Below, piece after piece: positions 58,286-64,000 of a stretch of DNA of 64,000 bases. How positions within the stretch are numbered: position 1 is the stretch's first letter; the number at the start of each line of letters is the position of its first letter. The DNA lies in NCBI GenBank assembly GCA_910575245.1, contig CAJTEN010000003.1:1-64000 (forward strand). The letters run 5' to 3'. Under the pieces are notes generated by a model. The model made no database searches, had not been told where the DNA came from, and worked only from the letters and a program-made list of their open reading frames with translations. This stretch comes from Clostridia bacterium (GTDB taxonomy: Bacteria > Bacillota > Clostridia > Lachnospirales > Lachnospiraceae). Both the position numbers and the translations under genes were made by a program.

Positions 58286-58810
58286 ATGAAACTGAGACGA
58301 GGCCTGATCACAGCTTTTTTAATTTTTATATGTTTTCTGTTACAATGCACCGTGTTCCGCGGTCTGGCGTTTGGCGGTATTGTACCGAATCTTCTGATCG
58401 TTCTGACTGCTTCCTTCGGATTTATGAGGGGAGAGAAGACAGGACTTTTGATCGGATTTTTCTGCGGACTTCTGATCGATATCTTTTTTGGGAATACGAT
58501 AGGGTTTTACGCTCTTTTGTATATGTATATCGGTTATATGAACGGTAAATTCTGTACGATTTTTTATCCTCAGGATATTAAACTTCCTATTGCCCTGATC
58601 CTGGGAAGTGATCTCTTTTACGGGTTTATCTGTTATGTGATCCTGTTTTTACTGCGGAGCAGATTTGACTTCGGATATTATTTTATCAATATCATACTGC
58701 CTGAGATTGTATATACAATCGTAGTCACTATATTTTTGTATCCGTTCGTCCTCTGGATTAATACCAGTTTGGAGCGCATTGAACTAAGGAGTGGAAAGAA
58801 GTTTGTTTGA
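58286..58810 (+). CDS. mreD: rod shape-determining protein MreD
   Basis: 174 aa from ATG 58286 (GGGGGC upstream; ATG 58271 is part of that leader). Five membrane segments, with FLLQCTVFRGLAFGGIVPNLLIVLTASFGFMRGEKTGLLIGFFCGLLIDIF as the family core. The end overlaps the PBP2 start region. Confidence 0.9.
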   Translation: MKLRRGLITAFLIFICFLLQCTVFRGLAFGGIVPNLLIVLTASFGFMRGEKTGLLIGFFCGLLIDIFFGNTIGFYALLYMYIGYMNGKFCTIFYPQDIKLPIALILGSDLFYGFICYVILFLLRSRFDFGYYFINIILPEIVYTIVVTIFLYPFVLWINTSLERIELRSGKKFV

Positions 58811-61682
58811 GCATTTAATGGAACGCTTTAAAGAAAATTTCATGAATATGGTTACATCCAGGCTGCTCATACTGGTACTTGTATTATTCGGTATGGGGGG
58901 ATATCTGATCTATACGATCTTTCAGTTGCAGATTGTCCAGGGAGAAGATTATTTCAATAATTTTCAGCTGCGAATCACAAGAGAACGTGCCATACCGGCA
59001 ACCAGAGGCAATATTCTGGATCGGGACGGGAATCTGCTGGCTTATAATGAACTGGCATACTCGGTCACGATTGAGGATGTATATGAATCAGGAAGAGGTA
59101 AAAATGCCCGGCTCAATGATACGATCTATCGTCTGATCTCCATGATTGAACGCTGTGGTGACAAGATCATCAATGACTTTCATATTGTGCTGGACAGCAA
59201 CGGTAATTACCAGTATAACGTAGAAGGAACGCAGCTTCTTCGTTTTCTGGCAGATGTTTACGGACATGCTGCCATCGATGACGATGATTTTAAGGAGAAG
59301 GAGAAAACTGCCACACCTGACGAGGTGATGGAATATTTGTGCGGTTCCGGCCATTACGGTATCGGTAATTATACGGATCCGGACGATTCTTCTACTTTTG
59401 AGCCGGGACTGGGCTATACGCGGGAAGAAGTTCTTAAGATCGTTACCATACGTTTTGCCATGAGCGCTAACAGTTATCAGCGCTATATCGCCACAACGGT
59501 GGCGAACAACGTGTCCGAAGAGACGGTGGCCGTGGTGATGGAGCACTCGGATGACCTGGAAGGGGTCTCCATCGCGGAGGGGACGGTTCGTAAATACAAC
59601 GAAAGTGTTTATTTTGCACAGATCATCGGGTATACCGGCAAGATCAACCAGGAAGAACTGCAGGAGCTGCAGGAGCAGAATGAATCCTATGATCTGAATG
59701 ACACGGTAGGGAAATCCGGAATTGAAGCATCCATGGAGATGGAACTGCAGGGGAAGAAGGGCTCGGAGACTGTCTTTGTAGATAACTTAGGCAAGGTGAT
59801 CGAGACAAGTGACAGAGTGGAGCCATCGGCAGGAAATGATGTCTGGCTCACGATGGATACTGAACTGCAGAAGGCATGCTATCATATCCTGGAATCCAAG
59901 CTGGCCAGTATTCTGCTGGCGTATCTGCAGAACATCAAGGAATATCATGTTCCGGAAGGAGGGAGCGGAGGGGATATTCCGCTGCCGGTTTATGATGTTT
60001 ACTTTGCATGCATCAATAATAATATAATAGATACTTCCCATTTTGCGGACAGGGATGCCCAGGAGACGGAGAAGCTGGTGTATCAGATGTTTCTGGAAAA
60101 GAAATCACAGGTACATGCAGTGCTTCGCGAGGAACTGGAGGAAATATGTACCCCTTATGAAAGTCTAAGCAAGGAATACCAAAATTATGAGAGTTACATT
60201 GTTTCCATGCTTTACGAAAATGACATTATCATGCGGTCAGAAATCGATCAGGAAGACGAAACCTACATCGCATGGACAACGGATGAGGTGATCAGCTTAA
60301 ACGAATATCTGAATTATGCAATAGCCCAGAACTGGGTCAATGTGCCGAAACTGGATATGGACTCGCGATATTCTGATTCTGTGGAGATTTTTCAACAGCT
60401 TATCAATTATATCTTTACACAGCTGGATGAGGATCTTAAGTTTGAGAAAAGAATATACCGGTATATGATCAATAATGACGAACTGACAGGAAGGCAGATC
60501 TGCCAGCTGCTGCTGGAACAGAATCTGGTGGAATTGCCTGAAGAAGAAATGAGGCTGTTTGAATCGGGTGCAGAGACTGCTTTTACCTTTATCTATAACC
60601 GTATTCAGAATCTGGATATTACCCCTGCCCAGCTGGCGCTTGATCCCTTTTCCGGATCTGTGGTTGTTACGGATGTCAAGACAGGAAATGTACTGGCCCT
60701 TGTGTCTTATCCAAGTTATGATAATAATAAGATGGCCAATGGTGTGGATGCTGCTTATTTCGCCAGTTTGAGGAATGATCTTTCTTCCCCTCTCATCAAT
60801 TATGCAACCCAGCAGAGAACGGCGCCCGGCTCTACATTTAAGATTGTTGCCGCAACTGCGGGACTGACGGAAGGCGTCATAAATATGACAGATACGATTA
60901 CCTGCACCGGCATTTTTGACAAGATATCACCGGCGGCGCGATGCTGGCGCAGCGGAGGGCACGGTTCCTTAAATGTAACCGCAGGAATACAGCATTCCTG
61001 CAACATGTTCTTCTATGAGATGGGATATCGGCTGGGAATCGTTGGAGATACGTACAACAATGATGTGGCACTCAATAAGTTGGCTAAGGCTGCCGATCTG
61101 TACGGACTGTCGGAGACTTCCGGGGTAGAAATTGAAGAATATACGCCGGAAATTTCAAGTAAAGATGCAGTCCGTTCGGCGATCGGACATGGTACCAACA
61201 ACTTTACGACCGCCGGGCTTGCGCGATATGTTACAACTATCGCCAACAGCGGAACATGCTATAATTTAACTTTAGTAGACAAGATCGAAAATAACAATAC
61301 CGGTTATATGCAGGATAATACGGCGCAAGTGCGCAATCATATCGATATGGATCAGGCATACTGGGACGCCATTCATACCGGTATGCGCAGAGTTGTGGAG
61401 GGAAAGCGGTATTATGCGGACCTGGATGTCAATGTAGCCGGCAAGACAGGTACGGCGCAGGAGGACAGAAACCGTCCCAACCATGCTCTTTTCATCAGCT
61501 ATGCACCTTTTGAGGATCCCGAGATATCCGTTACGGTCCGTGTTGCCTATGGTTATACGTCGGATTACAGTGCCCAGATAGCCAGAGATATTTATGCATA
61601 TTATTATGGGCTGAAAGAGGAAAGAGAAATTATTACCGGAACCGCCGGTGCTTTGGAGGGCGGTGTGATTAATGCAGACTGA
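58803..61682 (+). CDS. class B penicillin-binding protein 2 with large insertion
   Basis: About 959 aa; the probable start is TTG 58803 (AAGGAG upstream), though GTG 58791 or ATG 58818 are possible. Membrane helix (about 20-43), PBP dimerization domain (about 50-340, starting RERAIPATRGNILDRDGNLLAYN), then transpeptidase motifs SxxK in PGSTFKIVAAT (Ser about 677), SxN in HSCNMFFYEM and KTGTAQEDRN. Between TMDTELQKACYHIL (about 350) and LDPFSGSVVVTDVKTGNVLA (about 612) there is an insertion of about 245 residues, helical and acidic, absent from ordinary PBP2. It is the transpeptidase of the elongasome, acting with RodA at 63677. Confidence 0.88.
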   Translation: MFEHLMERFKENFMNMVTSRLLILVLVLFGMGGYLIYTIFQLQIVQGEDYFNNFQLRITRERAIPATRGNILDRDGNLLAYNELAYSVTIEDVYESGRGKNARLNDTIYRLISMIERCGDKIINDFHIVLDSNGNYQYNVEGTQLLRFLADVYGHAAIDDDDFKEKEKTATPDEVMEYLCGSGHYGIGNYTDPDDSSTFEPGLGYTREEVLKIVTIRFAMSANSYQRYIATTVANNVSEETVAVVMEHSDDLEGVSIAEGTVRKYNESVYFAQIIGYTGKINQEELQELQEQNESYDLNDTVGKSGIEASMEMELQGKKGSETVFVDNLGKVIETSDRVEPSAGNDVWLTMDTELQKACYHILESKLASILLAYLQNIKEYHVPEGGSGGDIPLPVYDVYFACINNNIIDTSHFADRDAQETEKLVYQMFLEKKSQVHAVLREELEEICTPYESLSKEYQNYESYIVSMLYENDIIMRSEIDQEDETYIAWTTDEVISLNEYLNYAIAQNWVNVPKLDMDSRYSDSVEIFQQLINYIFTQLDEDLKFEKRIYRYMINNDELTGRQICQLLLEQNLVELPEEEMRLFESGAETAFTFIYNRIQNLDITPAQLALDPFSGSVVVTDVKTGNVLALVSYPSYDNNKMANGVDAAYFASLRNDLSSPLINYATQQRTAPGSTFKIVAATAGLTEGVINMTDTITCTGIFDKISPAARCWRSGGHGSLNVTAGIQHSCNMFFYEMGYRLGIVGDTYNNDVALNKLAKAADLYGLSETSGVEIEEYTPEISSKDAVRSAIGHGTNNFTTAGLARYVTTIANSGTCYNLTLVDKIENNNTGYMQDNTAQVRNHIDMDQAYWDAIHTGMRRVVEGKRYYADLDVNVAGKTGTAQEDRNRPNHALFISYAPFEDPEISVTVRVAYGYTSDYSAQIARDIYAYYYGLKEEREIITGTAGALEGGVINAD

Positions 61683-61700
61683 CATGGAGGATAAACAGAT

Positions 61701-62381
61701 ATGAAAAATCCGGTTATTATCAAAAGTTTTCAGAACGGGCTTTCCATCTGGCTTGACGATGAAATGCCTTTTTCACAGCTACTTGAGGAGATTGCTTTTA
61801 AGTTCAGGGAATCCGCACACTTTTTTAAGGATGCGAGTATGGTGATCTCCTTTGAGGGACGGGTATTGTCTGATCTTGAGGAACGCCAGATCGTCAATAC
61901 GATTACGGCGCATTCTTCGCTCAATATTGTATGTATTGTAGGTAAGAATGAGGAGACAAATAAAAATTTTGTGAAGGCGCTGCAGAAACTGTCTCTTCAT
62001 CAGCAGGCAATGGAAAATGCGGGACAGTTTTACAAGGGTACGCTGAAAGACGGGCAGACGCTGGAAACGGAGAACAGCGTGATCGTTCTGGGAGATGTGT
62101 ATCCGGGCGCCAGTATTATATCCAATAAAGATATTGTTATACTGGGAGGGCTTTACGGACAAGCTTATGCCGGCGGCAGCGGCGATGAAGGGCATTTTGT
62201 CGTAGCGCTTGAAATGTCACCCGAGAAATTAAAAATCGGTGATTTCAAATACAAGACATCAGAAAAACAAAGCAAATGGTCGATCAGACCCAAGGTGCAT
62301 CCTAAAATTGCTTATGTGGAAGACGGAAGAGTGATAATGGAGCCGATTACCAAAGAATTACTGAACGACCTGCCTGTATAG
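61701..62381 (+). CDS. minC: septum site-determining protein MinC
   Basis: 226 aa. N-terminal MinC domain (about 1-100) and C-terminal beta-helix domain: NAGQFYKGTLKDGQTLETENSVIVLGDVYPGASIISNKDIVILGGLYGQAYAGGSGDEGHFVVALEM (about 108-174), the family signature. It inhibits FtsZ rings away from mid-cell, with MinD. A 166-bp gap with repeats and a terminator separates it from minD. Confidence 0.9.
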   Translation: MKNPVIIKSFQNGLSIWLDDEMPFSQLLEEIAFKFRESAHFFKDASMVISFEGRVLSDLEERQIVNTITAHSSLNIVCIVGKNEETNKNFVKALQKLSLHQQAMENAGQFYKGTLKDGQTLETENSVIVLGDVYPGASIISNKDIVILGGLYGQAYAGGSGDEGHFVVALEMSPEKLKIGDFKYKTSEKQSKWSIRPKVHPKIAYVEDGRVIMEPITKELLNDLPV

Positions 62382-62400
62382 AAGAGAAGGGCGGCGGCAG

Positions 62401-62460
62401 GAATGCAGCGTATGCAAACTCTGCAGAAACCGTACAGGGCAGCAGCAAGAATGCAGCGTA
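62401..62460. repeat. direct repeats between minC and minD
   Basis: GAATGCAGCGTA occurs at 62401-62412 and again at 62449-62460, 48 bp apart. The second copy is inside a dyad CAAGAAT/ATTCTTG (about 62446-62472). Function unknown. Confidence 0.5.
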
Positions 62461-62473
62461 AGCGAATTCTTGC

Positions 62474-62497
62474 AAAGCAAGCCATTCGGCTTGCTTT
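62474..62497 (+). terminator. terminator-like hairpin before minD
   Basis: AAAGCAAGCC/GGCTTGCTTT around ATTC, followed by TG; the stem ends in a T run. It lies within an otherwise single minCDE gene order, so it may set different levels of MinC and MinDE. Confidence 0.65.
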
Positions 62498-62547
62498 TGT
62501 TCGGGGGACGATAACACAATACATCATATTCAGGAGGTCATCAAAAT

Positions 62548-63339
62548 ATGAGTGAAGTAATTGTCGTCACGTCAGGGAAAGGCGGAGTAGGTAAGACCAC
62601 TACTTCTGCAAATGTTGGTACAGGTCTTGCAGCTATGGGTAAAAAGGTCATCCTGATTGATACCGATATCGGACTGCGTAATCTGGATGTTGTAATGGGG
62701 TTGGAAAACCGGATCGTTTATAACCTGGTGGATGTGGTAGAAGGAAACTGCCGCATCAAGCAGGCGATCATCCGGGATAAGAGATATCCCACCTTATTTC
62801 TGCTCCCTTCTGCACAGACCAGGGATAAGAGTGCGGTCAATCCGTCCCAGATGGTCAGGATGATCAGCCACCTCAAGGATCAGTTTGACTATATCATACT
62901 GGATTGCCCGGCAGGTATCGAGCAGGGATTCCAGAATGCCATCGCAGGAGCTGACAGAGCGCTTGTGATCACAACGCCGGAGGTCTCGGCAATCCGGGAT
63001 GCAGACCGAATCATAGGACTGTTGGAGGCCAATGAGATACATAAGATAGATTTAATCATCAACCGGATCCGCTATGACATGATCAAGCGGGGAGACATGA
63101 TGTCTTCTGAAGACGTAGTAGAGATCCTATCCCTGCCGCTGTTAGGCATGGTTCCTGATGATGAAAATGTGGTGATCGCCACCAATCAGGGAGAACCGTT
63201 AGTGGGAAGCAATACACTGGCGGGCAAAGCCTATCAGAATATCTGCTACAGGATCCTCGGAAGAGAAGTACCTTTTCTTGATCTGGAGAAAGGTGTTTCA
63301 TTCTGGGCCAGAGTATCAGGTATCTTTCATAAGGGTTAG
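62548..63339 (+). CDS. minD: septum site-determining protein MinD
   Basis: 263 aa ParA-type ATPase. Deviant Walker A GKGGVGKTTTSANVG (about 10-24), LIDTDIGLRNLDVVMGLENR (about 36-55), DYIILDCPAGIEQGFQNA (about 113-130). The C-terminal amphipathic helix for membrane binding is FWARVSGIFHKG. It recruits MinC and is released by MinE. Start ATG follows CAGGAGGTCATCAAAAT. Confidence 0.95.
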   Translation: MSEVIVVTSGKGGVGKTTTSANVGTGLAAMGKKVILIDTDIGLRNLDVVMGLENRIVYNLVDVVEGNCRIKQAIIRDKRYPTLFLLPSAQTRDKSAVNPSQMVRMISHLKDQFDYIILDCPAGIEQGFQNAIAGADRALVITTPEVSAIRDADRIIGLLEANEIHKIDLIINRIRYDMIKRGDMMSSEDVVEILSLPLLGMVPDDENVVIATNQGEPLVGSNTLAGKAYQNICYRILGREVPFLDLEKGVSFWARVSGIFHKG

Positions 63340-63350
63340 GGGGGATTAAG

Positions 63351-63617
63351 GTGTTTAAAAATATTCTGAAACGAAAAAGTTCCAAAGAAATTGCGAAAGA
63401 CAGACTAAAGATCTTGTTGATTTCCGACCGGGTTAACTGTTCTCCGGAAATGATGGAAATGATCAAGAATGATATTGCTCAGGTGATTTCCAAGTATATG
63501 AAGATCGATACGAAGAGTATGGAGATTCAGATCACCAAGACCGGAAATAAAGGACGAGGACTTAAAAATCCGACGCTGTATGCCAATATACCGATTCTGG
63601 ATCTCAAGAATGATTAG
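63351..63617 (+). CDS. minE: cell division topological specificity factor MinE
   Basis: 88 aa, GTG start 63351 with GGGGGGATTAAG upstream. MFKNILKRKSSKEIAKDRLKILLISDRVNCSPEMMEMIKNDI (about 1-42) is the MinD-binding anti-MinCD part; the C-terminal half is the topological specificity domain. It starts 11 bp after minD. Confidence 0.9.
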   Translation: MFKNILKRKSSKEIAKDRLKILLISDRVNCSPEMMEMIKNDIAQVISKYMKIDTKSMEIQITKTGNKGRGLKNPTLYANIPILDLKND

Positions 63618-63676
63618 GAATTTCCTACATCTGAAGTAATTTCCGGCAACATTAAAACAGAAGGAGATGACAGTCC

Positions 63677-64000
63677 ATGCTGCGTCAATATCATATCAGA
63701 GATTATGATTTCAAGCTGATCATATTGGTGGTGGCGCTTACCGTGATCGGAATTTTCGCGATCGGAAGCGCCAAGGATTCGTCGCTGCAGTCGAAACAGA
63801 TTGCGGGACTTGTCCTGGGACTTTTTCTGATGGCTGTCCTCTCTTTGTTTGATTACTCCGTGATCCTTCATCTTTATTGGCTGATCTATTTCCTGAATAT
63901 AGGACTGTTGGTGTTGGTCAGATTGATCGGTGTGGAAGTAAATGGCGCACGCAGATGGGTAAATATTCTGGGAATCCAGTTCCAGCCTTCGGAGACTGCC
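63677..64000 (+). CDS. rodA: RodA SEDS glycosyltransferase, partial (runs off window)
   Basis: The first 108 codons of a SEDS protein: MLRQYHIRDYDFKLIILVVAL, then FAIGSAKDSSLQSKQIAGLVLG and NGARRWVNILGIQFQPSETA, the GxxRWIxxxxxxFQPSE motif before the cut. Start ATG 63677 follows AAGGAGATGACAGTCC. It is the elongation glycosyltransferase paired with the PBP2 at 58803. The remainder lies outside the window. Confidence 0.9.
   Translation, partial: MLRQYHIRDYDFKLIILVVALTVIGIFAIGSAKDSSLQSKQIAGLVLGLFLMAVLSLFDYSVILHLYWLIYFLNIGLLVLVRLIGVEVNGARRWVNILGIQFQPSETA

Overview
The window looks like the chromosome of an anaerobic, spore-forming member of the Lachnospiraceae (Clostridium cluster XIVa). The signs are a cotJ spore-coat operon and a GerW-type sporulation protein, a group-B-like [FeFe] hydrogenase, low-GC Firmicute ribosome-binding sites, and the orders miaB-mutS-mutL-miaA and radC-mreBCD-PBP2-minCDE-rodA. 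The genus is not determined from sequence alone. No rRNA, tRNA or CRISPR array was seen.

Accessory end (1-9.7 kb). Positions 1 to about 2,980 are AT-rich. They carry a LysR regulator divergent from an acyl-CoA dehydrogenase, framed by debris of an integrative conjugative element: a truncated winged-helix regulator, hairpins with TTTA/TAAA loops, a 14-bp inverted repeat, and a 23-codon stub of a replication-initiator-like gene. This debris abuts the spore-coat/manganese-catalase gene cotJC and has removed or displaced its 3' end. A second, intact-looking element of about 5.7 kb (3,322-9,044) splits cotJC further upstream. It encodes a large serine recombinase, a MobV relaxase with a pMV158-like oriT, a CHC2 zinc-finger (primase-like) protein, and a cargo operon of rhomboid protease, GNAT-fold protein and overlapping 62-aa protein. 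Removing the element between the two GGT core copies rejoins cotJC in frame with the family sequence, and its inner ends carry 11-bp inverted arms of an attP site. cotJA and cotJB upstream are intact.

Core chromosome (9.7-64 kb). First come a GldA/GldG-like ABC exporter, an [FeFe] hydrogenase, gltX, a UvrD-type helicase, a DUF1292 protein, a GH13-fold protein lacking the catalytic residues, DUF5662, a Cys-rich small protein, trpS and a histidine phosphatase. Next are hflK-hflC, a TPR protein, a DUF4037 protein, a NusG-II/Gx-transporter pair and ruvAB. Then zapA, a U32 peptidase and an FtsW/PBP pair are followed by NUDIX, DUF2953, gerW, a J-domain protein, rpmB, Asp23, DAK2, recG and degV. The DNA-repair and tRNA-modification block miaB-mutS-mutL-miaA leads, through a PLP enzyme and DUF4321, into the cell-shape/division block radC-mreB-mreC-mreD-PBP2-minC-minD-minE-rodA, which runs off the window.

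Main points of interest are the nested mobile-element interruption of cotJC, the GH13 pseudoenzyme, a PBP2 with an insertion of about 245 residues, and a family of GTAACAG...CTGTTAC palindromes found three times, each time in a divergent intergenic region. All starts were chosen by ribosome-binding site and family length. No homology search or computation was run.
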